Source: Thermoleophilaceae bacterium (lineage in GTDB: Bacteria > Actinomycetota > Thermoleophilia > Solirubrobacterales > Thermoleophilaceae). Taken from it: DNA of 39,416 nucleotides. The stretch lies in the NCBI GenBank assembly GCA_036378175.1, contig DASUWY010000011.1:1-39416 (forward strand), written 5' to 3'. The translations under genes and the position numbers were made by a program. The notes beneath the pieces are model-generated. The model was not told where the DNA came from. It saw nothing but the letters and a program-made list of their open reading frames with translations, and did not search any database. Below, piece by piece: positions 13,386 through 21,506 of this stretch. Numbering within the stretch: position 1 is the stretch's first letter; the number at the start of each line of letters is the position of its first letter.

Positions 13386-14855
13386 GTGTGGGACATGGCG
13401 GGGAGCCAGATCGCGATCAGGGGCGGACGCGTGAAAGCGCTGCTCGGCGTGCTGGCGCTCGTGGGCCTGGCGATCGGGCTCGCCGTGGCCCTCAGCGGCG
13501 GCAAGGGCAAGCTCGTGCCCGGCGCGGGCAACCGCTCCGGCACGTATGACCCGCTCGCGTACACGCCGGCGCGCGCAGCGGAGTTCGAGCGGAACGCGGC
13601 GGCGGGAGAGAGCCACGTGGTCTATGCGAAGAGCCCGGGTGGCGTGATCGCCACCGCACGGCGCACGGCCCGCTATCGAGGCGTGATCGAGCGGCTGGCA
13701 GCGCCCGCCGGGATCGATCCGAACGTGCTCGAGGGCATCGTCTTCCTCGAAAGCGCGGGGCGCCCGGACGTGATCGCGGGCAGCGATCCGGCCAACGCCT
13801 CGGGCCTCACGCAGATCCTGGCGGAGACCGGGAGCAACCTCCTCGGTATGCACGTGAACCTGGCTGCGAGCCGCCGCCTCACAAAGAAGATCGCGCGTGC
13901 GAAGACGGCGAAGCGGGTGCGCAGGCTGGAGGCGGCCCGGCGGAGGGTGGACGCGCGCTTCGACCCCGCGAAGGCCATCGCCGCGACCATCCGCTACCTG
14001 CAGATCGCGAAACGGGCGCTCGGCCGCGACGACCTCGCGGTGACGTCGTACCACATGGGCATCGGGAACCTGCAGACCGTGCTGCGGGATTACTCGCCTG
14101 GGTCGAAGCCGAGAGATCTGAGCTACGTGCAGGTGTACTTCGACTCGTCGCCGCTCCGGCACCGTGCGGCGTACAACCTGCTGTCGCGCTTCGGCGACGA
14201 TTCGTCGAACTACTACTGGAAGGTGCTCGCGGCGGAGCAGATCATGCGGATGTACCGCACGAACCTGCCCCGGCTCGAGCGGATCTCCGCTCTCCAGAAC
14301 GCGCGCGCGTCCGCCGAGGAGGTGCTGCACCCGGAGGGCAGCACGACGCAGTATGCGAATCCCGCGGAGATAGCGCGTGACGCCGCCACCGGACGGCTTG
14401 TGCCCCTCCCGAACGACCCCAAGCGCTACGCCTTCCGCGTGGATCCGCTGCTCGGCCAGTTCGCCGGCCGGCTTCACCGCAGGCGCGCGCTCTACATGCA
14501 CCTCCGCCCGGAGGCGCTCGGACTGCTCATCTACATGGCCCTGGGCACGCGCGCCATCGGCGCGCCGTCCACGCCGCTGCTCGTGACGAGCGCGGTGCGG
14601 GACGAGCGCTACCAGCATCTCGTGGCGGCGGCGAATATCGAGGCCACACACGGCTACTCGCTCCACACCACCGGATTCACGTTCGACATCCGGCGCGCCT
14701 ACTCGAGCCATCGCGAGGCGCTCGCCTTCCAGTTCATGCTCGACCGGCTGCAGGCGATGAACCTGATCGCCTGGGTTCGCGAGCCCGAGGCCATCCACGT
14801 GACGGTGTCGAGCGCGGCGCGGGTGCTCCACCCGCTCGTGCCGGGGCGCGGCTAG
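13386..14855 (+). CDS. Membrane-anchored lytic transglycosylase fused to M15-like domain
   Basis: 489 aa. N-terminal membrane segment (ALLGVLALVGLAIGLAVAL), then an SLT-type domain: the catalytic Glu is in EGIVFLESAG, followed by DPANASGLTQILAETGSNLLG and SYHMGIGNLQTVL. A basic helical hairpin (KKIARAKTAKRVRRLEAARRRVD) is inserted in the domain. The C-terminal ~130 residues (LLVTSAVRDERYQHL ... GYSLHTTGFTFDI ... AIHVTV) look like an M15/DUF5715-type D,D-carboxypeptidase fold with its His/Asp positions. It should cut peptidoglycan glycan and perhaps peptide at the outer face. GTG 13386 or ATG 13395 may start it. The stop is in a shared CTAG. Confidence 0.82.
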   Translation: MWDMAGSQIAIRGGRVKALLGVLALVGLAIGLAVALSGGKGKLVPGAGNRSGTYDPLAYTPARAAEFERNAAAGESHVVYAKSPGGVIATARRTARYRGVIERLAAPAGIDPNVLEGIVFLESAGRPDVIAGSDPANASGLTQILAETGSNLLGMHVNLAASRRLTKKIARAKTAKRVRRLEAARRRVDARFDPAKAIAATIRYLQIAKRALGRDDLAVTSYHMGIGNLQTVLRDYSPGSKPRDLSYVQVYFDSSPLRHRAAYNLLSRFGDDSSNYYWKVLAAEQIMRMYRTNLPRLERISALQNARASAEEVLHPEGSTTQYANPAEIARDAATGRLVPLPNDPKRYAFRVDPLLGQFAGRLHRRRALYMHLRPEALGLLIYMALGTRAIGAPSTPLLVTSAVRDERYQHLVAAANIEATHGYSLHTTGFTFDIRRAYSSHREALAFQFMLDRLQAMNLIAWVREPEAIHVTVSSAARVLHPLVPGRG

Positions 14856-15325
14856 CGTCCTGCCCGCCGCTCGCGCGCGATCCGCTCGATCCGCTTGAGC
14901 TCGCCCGCGAGCGCCATCTTCGCGCTGAGCAGCGGGCCGGCCATCCTGCCGCCGGGGATCGCAAGCGCCTCGAGGTGCGCGAAGCGGGTGCCTTCGCCCT
15001 CCGGAACCGCGGCCATGCCGGCAATCGCCATGGGGGAGACCATCCAGCACCAGCCGGGCCGCAGCACCACCTCGAGCGGCTGCGGGCGCCTGATCATCGG
15101 CGGCGTGATCTGCACGCTCACCCGCTCGCCCTCGCGCGACACCACCCGTGCGCGCCCGATGAACAGCTCGATCCGGGGGACGGCGTTCTCGAAGTCGGTG
15201 GCGGCGGCCCAGACGTCCTCGAAGGGCGCGTCGAGCAATGCCTCGGCCACAGCCGCGCCCGGAATCGCGGACGCGAGCACATGCAGGCGGCGGATGGGAT
15301 CCAGCTCGACGCTCGGCCAGCTCAT
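14852..15325 (-). CDS. SRPBCC-fold (START/polyketide-cyclase-like) protein
   Basis: 157 aa. A hydrophobic-cavity fold is suggested by the opening VAEALLDAPFEDVWAAATDFENAVPRI, the mid-strand VSVQITPPMIRRPQPLEVVLRPG and the long C-terminal helix SAKMALAGELKRIERIARERR. Such proteins bind lipids or aromatic metabolites; the ligand is not inferable. ATG 15325 was chosen over 15334: AGGAAGGG lies nine bases upstream of it and the ATG overlaps the sigma-factor stop as ATGA, coupling the two genes. Ends in a CTAG shared with the convergent transglycosylase gene. Confidence 0.78.
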   Translation of the reverse strand: MSWPSVELDPIRRLHVLASAIPGAAVAEALLDAPFEDVWAAATDFENAVPRIELFIGRARVVSREGERVSVQITPPMIRRPQPLEVVLRPGWCWMVSPMAIAGMAAVPEGEGTRFAHLEALAIPGGRMAGPLLSAKMALAGELKRIERIARERRAGR

Positions 15326-15834
15326 CCGGACCATCCCTTCCTGAAGCGCGCCCGCGCGCGGTGAAGGCGCGACTTCACGGTGCCCTCCGGCACGTGAAGC
15401 AGCGCCGCCACCTCCTGCTCGCCGAGCCCCTCGAGGTCGCGCAGCACGAGCACCGCGCGCTGCTCGGGATCAAGGCGCTCGAGCTGGTCGCGGATCTCGA
15501 GCCCCAGCTCGGGAGTGGCCGCGGTGGCATCCTCCGGCGGGCGATCGAGCGGCGTCTCCGCGCGTGAGCGGCGCGCCACGCGCACCGCCTCGCGGGTGGC
15601 GATGGTCCGCACCCACCCATGCAGCGCGCGCGGCTCCTCGAGCCGCCGCAGATTGCGCAGCACGGCGATGAGGGCCTCCTGGGCGGCATCCTCGCCGTGC
15701 TGGAGAGCGATCGCTCCGCAGATCCTGCCCACAAATGGCATCAGTTCATCCACCAGGGCGGCCATGGCCATGGCGTCGCCCCGCTGCGCCGCTCCTACGG
15801 TCGCCGCGAGCTCCTGGTCGGTCATCGGGTTCAT
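15322..15834 (-). CDS. ECF-type RNA polymerase sigma factor
   Basis: 170 aa from this start. Region 2 (about 15-85) includes MPFVGRICGAIALQHGEDAAQEALIAVLRNLRRLE and the promoter-melting end WVRTIATREAVRVARR; region 4 (about 115-165) has LERLDPEQRAVLVLRDLEGLGEQEVAALLHVPEGTVKSRLHRARARFR with the -35-binding helix-turn-helix. No anti-sigma gene is adjacent; the coupled neighbour is an SRPBCC protein. The frame opens from 15879, with other ATGs at 15834 and 15825. The later ones are preferred because two inverted repeats occupy 15849-15888 and TATGTC lies nine bases before 15825. Confidence 0.9.
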   Translation of the reverse strand: MNPMTDQELAATVGAAQRGDAMAMAALVDELMPFVGRICGAIALQHGEDAAQEALIAVLRNLRRLEEPRALHGWVRTIATREAVRVARRSRAETPLDRPPEDATAATPELGLEIRDQLERLDPEQRAVLVLRDLEGLGEQEVAALLHVPEGTVKSRLHRARARFRKGWSG

Positions 15835-15848
15835 GACATAGGAGGCTT

Positions 15849-15888
15849 GGAACCTTCCAGAGGTTCCCGGCCTCTTCATTTCATGAAG
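15849..15888. promoter_or_regulatory. Two inverted repeats between the sigma factor and the CMD-fusion gene
   Basis: GGAACCT (15849-15855) with AGGTTCC (15861-15867), 5-base spacer, and CTTCAT (15874-15879) with ATGAAG (15883-15888), 3-base spacer. GGAAC is the usual -35 core for ECF sigma factors and is present on both strands here, so bidirectional control or autoregulation by the adjacent sigma factor is plausible. No matching ECF -10 was found with certainty. Confidence 0.45.
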
Positions 15889-15914
15889 GCTCCAGACTCG
15901 AAAGGACGGAAACG

Positions 15915-16925
15915 ATGAGCGACAGGCTGACCGACTTCCTACGCGCGAACCTGATCGTGGTGGGTGTGGCGAACATGGCCGTCGGCCTGTGGGCGCTCAT
16001 CTCGCCGCACGGCTGGTACCGCACGTTCCCCGGCCTCGGCCACCACTGGGTCTCGGCGCTCGGGCCGTACGACGAGCACCTCGCGCGGGACGCCGGCTCG
16101 GGCTTGCTGGCGGTGGGTGTCCTGCTGGTGTGGGCCGCGCTCACGCCGCGCGCCGGGCTGCTCAGGCCGGCGCTCGTGGCGTCGCTCGTGTTCAGCGTTC
16201 CGCACCTCGCCTATCACGTGGCCTCGGCTGACGACCTTCCCACCGCGGACAACATCGTGAACCTCGTGCTCCTCACGGCCGCCGTGGTCATACCGGCGGC
16301 GCTGCTCTGGACGTCGCGGCCGCACGCGGAGGTGAGTCCGCGCAGCGCCATCGACGCCGACGGCATGCGCCTCGCGCCGGCCCCCGCGGCCGATGGCGGC
16401 CCGGTGCTTCGCTTCACCTACCGGTATCTGCGGCGGCATTACGGCACGGTGCTCGGTTCCTTCGTGCCCCTGAGCCACCACCCGGGCGTGCTGCGAGGCA
16501 CGGTGGCGATGGAGCTCGCGCTCGAGCACGCGGGCGAGGTGGACCCGCGGCTGAAGGACCTGGCGGCCACGCGCGCCGCGTCGCTCGTGGGATGCGAGTT
16601 CTGCATCGACTTCGGCTCAGCCCTGCTCGAGCACGCGGGCGCCCCTCCGGAGCAGGTGGCCGAGCTGCCGCGCTGGCGCGAGAGCGGGGCGTTCTCCGAG
16701 CTCGACCGGCTGGTGCTCGAGTACACGGAGGCGCTCACGCGCACGCCCGTGGAGGTGCCTGACGAGCTGTACGCCCGTCTTGCCGAGCGCTTCACCGAGG
16801 CGCAGCTCGTGGAGCTCACCGCCGCGATCACCTTCGAGAACCACAGGGCGCGTATGAACAACGCCTTCCGCGTGGGCTCGCAGGGCTTCGCCTCGCGGCC
16901 CGCGGCGGCTGCGGCCACGGTCTGA
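15915..16925 (+). CDS. Fusion of four-TM membrane domain and carboxymuconolactone decarboxylase domain
   Basis: 336 aa. Residues 1-135 are four membrane segments with a DUF4345/DoxX-like pattern (FLRANLIVVGVANMAVGLWAL; HLARDAGSGLLAVGVLLVW; RPALVASLVFSVPHLAYHV; IVNLVLLTAAVVIPAALLW). After a linker, residues 165-330 are an AhpD/CMD-type helical domain with the redox pair in LVGCEFCID (CxxC) and a conserved end ELTAAITFENHRARMNNAF. The CMD part could reduce peroxides or act on quinone-like substrates at the inner membrane face. AAGGA eight bases before ATG 15915. Transcribed divergently from the ECF sigma factor, suggesting it is a target. Confidence 0.82.
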   Translation: MSDRLTDFLRANLIVVGVANMAVGLWALISPHGWYRTFPGLGHHWVSALGPYDEHLARDAGSGLLAVGVLLVWAALTPRAGLLRPALVASLVFSVPHLAYHVASADDLPTADNIVNLVLLTAAVVIPAALLWTSRPHAEVSPRSAIDADGMRLAPAPAADGGPVLRFTYRYLRRHYGTVLGSFVPLSHHPGVLRGTVAMELALEHAGEVDPRLKDLAATRAASLVGCEFCIDFGSALLEHAGAPPEQVAELPRWRESGAFSELDRLVLEYTEALTRTPVEVPDELYARLAERFTEAQLVELTAAITFENHRARMNNAFRVGSQGFASRPAAAAATV

Positions 16926-17036
16926 TCAAGTCCTGCCGCCCTGCGGCCGATCAAGACGGATATCGCGGACGCGCCGACCAATCTCGGCTACCGTGGTCTG
17001 CGGACTCTCCTGTGCCGTGAGGATTTGATCGAAGCC

Positions 17037-19004
17037 ATGACTGAGTGCGGGGCGTTCGCGCGCGCCCGGGTTGCCTTGCGGCCAAGCCTTAGATCCGCGT
17101 TCGCCGGTGTCGGCGGCCTTTTCGCGGCGCTTCTCCTGTTTGCGCTGCCCTCTCCCGCCGCGGCGGCCGCCTTCCGGCCCTGCCCCGGCAGGCCCGACGT
17201 GCAGTGCGGCCGCGTGGTGGTGCCGTTCGACCAGAGCGGCGTGGTGCGGGGCGCGCTCTCCCTGCACGTGGAGCGCATGCACACACAGGGATCTGCCAAG
17301 GGGGCGCTCATCGCGCTCGCGGGCGGCCCGGGCCAGGCAGCCACGCCGTTTCTCTCCGACTTCCGCGTCACCCTCGATTCCGCGCTGCACGGACGCGATC
17401 TCGTGGTATTCGACCAGCGCGGCACGGGCAGGTCGAACGAGCTGTTCTGCAGGGGGCTCGGCTCGCACAAGCTGCCCGATCTCGGGGTGGGACGCTGCGC
17501 GGGCCGACTCGGATCGATTCGCGGCTTCTTCTCCACGTCCGAGTCCGTGTCCGACCTCGAGGCGGTGCGGCGAGCGATCGGGGTGGACAAGATCGACCTC
17601 TACGGCGTGTCCTACGGCACCAAGGTCGCGATGGACTACGCGATCCGCTACCCGCAGCACGTGGACCGGCTCGTGCTCGACTCGGTGGTGATGCCGGGCG
17701 AGCTCGATCCCTATGAGCTGAGCAGCTTCGCGGCGGTGCCGCGCATCCTTTCTCAGCTGTGCGCGAAGAACGCCTGCCGTGGGATCACGGACGACCCGTC
17801 GGGCGACCTGGGGAAGCTCGTGAGGTCGCTGTCCACGCACCAGCCGCGCGGCTTCGTGGTGAACGGGCGCGGCCAGCGCCGGCTCGCGACGCTCCGCCGC
17901 ACCCCGATCCTCAACGTGCTGTTCGAGGGCGACTTCGACCCCGTGCTGCGGGCCGACTTCCCGGCGGCAGTGCAGGCGGCCATTCACGGCGACGCCGCGC
18001 CGATGCTTCGCATGATGGCGTCGGTGAAGGGATCTGAGGACCTCACGGGTGGCGACAGCGAGGCGCTGTTCACGGCCACCACCTGCGAGGACACGTCGCT
18101 GCCCTGGGACCCGGCGGCGTCGCCGGCGCAGCGAGTCGTGCAGGCGCGCGGCAGCTTCGACCGGATTGCGCCCTCCACCTACGCGCCTTTCGATGCGGCC
18201 ACAGTCTTCAAGTTCAGCCTCGCGCCGTTCTGCGCCACCTGGCCGGAGGCGGGACCGAACCCGCCCGTGGAGGAGAACCCGCTGCCAAACGTGCCCACGC
18301 TGCTCCTGAGCGGCAACGACGACCTGCGCACCCCGCAAGAGGACGCCGCCAAGCTCGCGTCCGAGCTGCCCAACGGGACGCTGGTGCGGGTGCCGGACAC
18401 CGGCCACTCAGTGCTCGGCAGCGACCTCTTCGGCTGCTCCACCCGCGCGCTTCGCAACTTCTTCCGCGGGCAGCCTCAGCGGCCGTGCTCCGACAAGGGC
18501 GAGCTGCTGCCGCCGAGCCCGGTGCCGCCGCGCTCGCTGTCGAGCCTCCCGCGCGTCCGCGGGCTGTCACCGCGCACAGGCCGCACGCTGCTGGCCGTGC
18601 GGCTTACGCTGGCGGACCTCTTCGAACACGCGGTGGACGGGCTCCTCTTCTCCGGCAACGGCTTCTCGATCCCGCCCGTCGGCGGTTTGCGCGCCGGCTA
18701 CTTCAAGGCCACGGCCACGGCGCTGAGGATGCATGGCTACTCATGGATTCCCGGCGTGACGCTCAGCGGCAAGGTGCCTCTGCGCGGCACCGCCACCATC
18801 AAGGTCGGCGGCCACGCGGCCGCGCGCGGCACGCTGCGGATCAGCGAGCACGGGGGCGTGCGCGGGACGCTCGGCGGCCACAGGGTGTCCGGCCACTTCG
18901 CGAGCGCGGCCAAGGCGGCCGAGGCGGCGGGGATCTCGCCCGCATGGCAGGAGAGCCTGCGCAGGTTCAGCCCGTTCGGCAACGACCTGCTGCCCACCGG
19001 TTAA
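17037..19004 (+). CDS. Secreted alpha/beta hydrolase, tripeptidyl-aminopeptidase (TAP) type
   Basis: 655 aa. A signal peptide ends near PSPAAAAA, then a catalytic domain: oxyanion region ALAGGPGQAAT, FDQRGTGRS, nucleophile elbow YGVSYGTKVA (Ser), acid in LLLSGNDDLRTP, and His in VPDTGHSVLG, followed by the Cys-containing TAP-like C-terminal segment. It resembles actinobacterial prolyl/tripeptidyl aminopeptidases. Residues ~510-655 are an extra, Gly/Arg-rich beta domain (VTLSGKVPLRGTATIKVGGHAA ...) not part of the core fold. ATG 17037 is chosen for its signal peptide; a TTG at 17025 is the alternative, with GAGGA at 17019-17023 fitting neither perfectly. Confidence 0.87.
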   Translation: MTECGAFARARVALRPSLRSAFAGVGGLFAALLLFALPSPAAAAAFRPCPGRPDVQCGRVVVPFDQSGVVRGALSLHVERMHTQGSAKGALIALAGGPGQAATPFLSDFRVTLDSALHGRDLVVFDQRGTGRSNELFCRGLGSHKLPDLGVGRCAGRLGSIRGFFSTSESVSDLEAVRRAIGVDKIDLYGVSYGTKVAMDYAIRYPQHVDRLVLDSVVMPGELDPYELSSFAAVPRILSQLCAKNACRGITDDPSGDLGKLVRSLSTHQPRGFVVNGRGQRRLATLRRTPILNVLFEGDFDPVLRADFPAAVQAAIHGDAAPMLRMMASVKGSEDLTGGDSEALFTATTCEDTSLPWDPAASPAQRVVQARGSFDRIAPSTYAPFDAATVFKFSLAPFCATWPEAGPNPPVEENPLPNVPTLLLSGNDDLRTPQEDAAKLASELPNGTLVRVPDTGHSVLGSDLFGCSTRALRNFFRGQPQRPCSDKGELLPPSPVPPRSLSSLPRVRGLSPRTGRTLLAVRLTLADLFEHAVDGLLFSGNGFSIPPVGGLRAGYFKATATALRMHGYSWIPGVTLSGKVPLRGTATIKVGGHAAARGTLRISEHGGVRGTLGGHRVSGHFASAAKAAEAAGISPAWQESLRRFSPFGNDLLPTG

Positions 19005-19015
19005 GGGCCGCGCTC

Positions 19016-19291
19016 TCAGGCGCCGATGGAGAACATCGCTTCGAGGTCGTGCTGAGAGAAGACCTCGAAGGCGACCATCGTGTACGTCTTCACGATCCCC
19101 GGCAGGCGCGCGAGCCTGCTCGTGATCACGTCAGCGAGCTGCTCCTGCTGGTCCACGCGGATCACGGCGACGAAGTCCCACTCGCCCGTGACCGACCACG
19201 CCTCGCTCACCCCTTCCACCTCCGCGAGCCGGCTGCCGAGCACCTTGAGCGCATCGCGTTCCGCGCTGATGAGAACCACGCCGTGGGTCAT
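19016..19291 (-). CDS. Stand-alone AsnC/Lrp RAM-domain protein
   Basis: 91 aa, the effector-binding (RAM) half of Lrp/AsnC regulators without a DNA-binding domain: GVVLISAERDALKVLGSRLAEVEGVSEAWSVTGEWDFVAVIRVD and SRLARLPGIVKTYTMVAFEVFS. Such domains form alpha/beta-sandwich dimers that bind amino acids and may modulate full-length Lrp proteins or enzymes. ATG 19291 is preferred over the longer frame because TAGCAT sits exactly eight bases upstream; the TAG of that hexamer is also the stop codon of pdxH. Confidence 0.85.
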   Translation of the reverse strand: MTHGVVLISAERDALKVLGSRLAEVEGVSEAWSVTGEWDFVAVIRVDQQEQLADVITSRLARLPGIVKTYTMVAFEVFSQHDLEAMFSIGA

Positions 19292-19299
19292 GGCGGCGA

Positions 19300-19305
19300 A
19301 TGCTA
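19300..19305 (-). promoter_or_regulatory. -10 element (TAGCAT) built on the pdxH stop codon
   Basis: On the minus strand TAGCAT (19305-19300) is followed by TCGCCGCC and ATG 19291. Its first three bases are the TAG stop of pdxH. Confidence 0.5.
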
Positions 19306-19917
19306 CGGAGCCAGGCGGCCGATCGCCCACCCACTCCCGCTCGGGGTGTAGACGAGTCTGTCGTGAAGCCGGTCGTTCCGGTGCTGCCAGAACTCATAGC
19401 GCTCCGGGCGGACTCGAATGCCGCCCCAGTGCTCGGGCAGCGGCAGCTCGCCATCCTCGTTGAGTGCCTCAAGCTCGGCCACGAGGCGCTCGAGCTCGGC
19501 GCGGCTCTCGACGGGCTGGCTCTGAGGGGACGCGAGCGCGCTCAACTGGCTGCCGCGCGGGCGGCTGCGGATGTAGGCGGCCGATTCCTCCGCGCCGAGC
19601 CGCTCCGCCGAGCCCTCGATACGCACCTGGCGGCCGAGCATGCCCCAGTGGAACAGCAGCGCGGCGCGTGGGTTCGCGAGCAGCTCCTCGCCCTTGCGGC
19701 TCTCGTAGTTCGTGTAGAAGACGAAGCCGCGCTCGTCGTAGTGCTTCATCAGCACCATGCGCACGGACGGCTCGGCGTCGGGCGTGGCTGTGGCCACTGC
19801 CATGGCCTCCGGAGCGTCCACGCCGGCATCGCCCGCCTCGCGGAACCAGGCGGCGAACTGGCGCACCGGGTCGGCGTCGACCTCCTCCTCGCGCAGCGGC
19901 TTGATGATCTCGTCCAC
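19303..19917 (-). CDS. pdxH: Pyridoxine/pyridoxamine 5'-phosphate oxidase
   Basis: 204 aa FMN enzyme oxidising PNP or PMP to pyridoxal 5'-phosphate. Family features in order: DPVRQFAAWFREA, PEAMAVATATPDAEPSVRMVLMKHYDERGFVFYTNYESRKGEEL (FMN and phosphate contacts), ALLFHWGMLGRQVRIEG, SRPRGSQLSALASPQS, and the C-terminal dimerisation motif WGGIRVRPERYEFWQHRNDRLHDR. The C-terminus ends WAIGRLAP, as is normal. GTG 19917 has TAGCCT eight bases upstream, overlapping the stop of the GMC oxidoreductase gene; the long upstream frame is an overlap with that gene and is rejected. Confidence 0.93.
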   Translation of the reverse strand: MDEIIKPLREEEVDADPVRQFAAWFREAGDAGVDAPEAMAVATATPDAEPSVRMVLMKHYDERGFVFYTNYESRKGEELLANPRAALLFHWGMLGRQVRIEGSAERLGAEESAAYIRSRPRGSQLSALASPQSQPVESRAELERLVAELEALNEDGELPLPEHWGGIRVRPERYEFWQHRNDRLHDRLVYTPSGSGWAIGRLAP

Positions 19918-19925
19918 GACGCGGG

Positions 19926-19931
19926 AGGCTA
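19926..19931 (-). promoter_or_regulatory. -10 element (TAGCCT) built on the oxidoreductase stop codon
   Basis: On the minus strand TAGCCT (19931-19926) is followed by CCCGCGTC and GTG 19917. Its first three bases are the TAG stop of the GMC oxidoreductase gene. Confidence 0.5.
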
Positions 19932-21461
19932 GACCGCGGCCGCCGGGGCGGCCCGCCCTTCGAGTGAGTCCTCCGCCACGAAGGCGGCCACTCGCTCGCC
20001 GATCATGATCGACGGCGCGTTGGTGTTCCCCGAGGTGACGGACGGCATGATCGACGCGTCTGCCACGCGGAGGCCGTCGACGCCGTGCACGCGCAGGCGC
20101 TCGTCCACCACGGCGTGCTCGTCGGCCCCCATCTTGCAGGTGCCCACCTGGTGGTGATAGGTGATCGCGGTGCGCCGCACGTAGTCGCGGAGCTCGGAGG
20201 CCGAGCTCACGCCCGGACCCGGGTAGAGCTCGCGGGTGCGCCACTCCTCGCGCAGCGCCGGCGCCCTCCCGATCTCGCGGGAGAGCTCCACAGCCCGCTC
20301 GAGCGTGCGAAGGTCCGCCTCACAGCTGAGGATGCGGGGATCGATCACGAGCGGATCGCCGAGGGTGGGGCCGCTCAGGCGGATGCTGCCGCGGCTCACC
20401 GGGCGGATCATCCCGGCCTGGAAGGTGAAGCCGTTGTCGGGGCCCTCCATCCACTCCTCGTACATGGGGAAGGCGAAGTGGATGGGTTGCATGTCCGGCA
20501 CGGGAAGGCCCGGCCGGCTGCGCCACCACAGGTGGGTCTGAGCGGGCGTGGCGCCGGGCGCCGGAGCGTCGATCGGGCGCTCCGCGCTGAAGATCACGGG
20601 CGAGAGCAGGTGGTCGTGCAGGTTCTCGCCGACGCCCGGGAGGTTCACCCTCGTCTGGATCCCCACCGCGCTCAGATGCTCCGCCGGCCCGATGCTGGAC
20701 AGCATCAGAAGCTGGGGCGACTGGATGGTCCCAGCCGACACGATCACCTCGAGCTCCGCCTCGGCCCGCTGAAGTCCGCCGCCCCCGAACCACTCCACGC
20801 CGCGGCAGTGATCCCCGTCGAGCACCAAACGCTGGGCCTGAGCTCCGGTGACGAGCGTGAAGCCGTCGCGCCCGATGATCGGCTCGAGGTAGGCGACGCC
20901 GGTGCTCTGGCGCCTCCCGTCGCTGATCGTGAGGTGCATCTGGGAGATCCCGTCGAGCTCGCCCGCGTTGTAGTTCTCGTTGAAGGGGATCCCCGCCTGC
21001 CCGGCGGCCGCGATGATCGACTGGTGGATGGGCGCGAGCTCGTAGCTCGACAGCACCCTGAGCGGGCCCGGATGCTCCATTCGCTCGTACACGGGCCGTA
21101 CGTCGTCCCAGCGCCAGCCGGGGTTGCCGAGGTAGGCCCAGTGGTCGAAGTCGGCGGCGGCGCCGCGCACGTAGATGGCCGCATTGAGACAGCTCGAGCC
21201 ACCCACCACCTTGCCGCGCGGCCAGTGCAGACGCCGGCCTGCGGCGTGCTCCTGCGCGGCGGTGAAGAAGGCCCAGTCCTCGGGCGAGTGCCAGAGCTCG
21301 TGGGCGCGGCCAACGTCGTGAATCGCAGGGTTGTCCGCAGGCCCACCCGCCTCGAGCAGCAGCACCCGCGCTCCGGCGTCGAACAACCTTCGCGCGGCGG
21401 CGGCACCGGCGGAGCCGGCTCCCACCACGATCACGTCAGCGCTGTGCCCGGGCCTCGGCAT
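19929..21461 (-). CDS. GMC-family FAD oxidoreductase (choline dehydrogenase-like)
   Basis: 510 aa. FAD Rossmann motif [17 protein letters not shown] near the N-terminus with LLLEAGG, the GMC signature 1 region [19 protein letters not shown], signature 2 [18 protein letters not shown], and the active site [12 protein letters not shown] (catalytic His) with [28 protein letters not shown]. It oxidises an alcohol to the aldehyde or acid; substrate unknown. ATG 21461 precedes the FAD motif directly; an in-frame ATG at 21494 is possible. Diverges from the FlK-like thioesterase gene; the overlapping promoter region holds TATG/CATA symmetry. Confidence 0.92.
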   Translation of the reverse strand: MPRPGHSADVIVVGAGSAGAAAARRLFDAGARVLLLEAGGPADNPAIHDVGRAHELWHSPEDWAFFTAAQEHAAGRRLHWPRGKVVGGSSCLNAAIYVRGAAADFDHWAYLGNPGWRWDDVRPVYERMEHPGPLRVLSSYELAPIHQSIIAAAGQAGIPFNENYNAGELDGISQMHLTISDGRRQSTGVAYLEPIIGRDGFTLVTGAQAQRLVLDGDHCRGVEWFGGGGLQRAEAELEVIVSAGTIQSPQLLMLSSIGPAEHLSAVGIQTRVNLPGVGENLHDHLLSPVIFSAERPIDAPAPGATPAQTHLWWRSRPGLPVPDMQPIHFAFPMYEEWMEGPDNGFTFQAGMIRPVSRGSIRLSGPTLGDPLVIDPRILSCEADLRTLERAVELSREIGRAPALREEWRTRELYPGPGVSSASELRDYVRRTAITYHHQVGTCKMGADEHAVVDERLRVHGVDGLRVADASIMPSVTSGNTNAPSIMIGERVAAFVAEDSLEGRAAPAAAV

Positions 21462-21506
21462 GCTTCGACCGGGGAAAACATATGGCATTTCCATAGGATG
21501 CCCGGG

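Noticed and set aside
12732-15050. A 772-codon open frame on the minus strand across the transglycosylase gene
   Set aside because: Only its last 202 codons look like a protein (MBL fold) and have a promoter; the rest is Arg/His-rich antisense of the opposite gene, as expected in GC-rich DNA.
15322-15834. ECF41-type sigma factor with linked CMD target
   Set aside because: The neighbour fits, but the protein ends soon after region 4 and lacks the long SnoaL-like C-terminal extension that defines ECF41.
16924-16955. Terminator after the CMD-fusion gene
   Set aside because: GCCGC-CCT-GCGGC gives only a 5-bp stem with a tight loop and no T-run; too weak to call.
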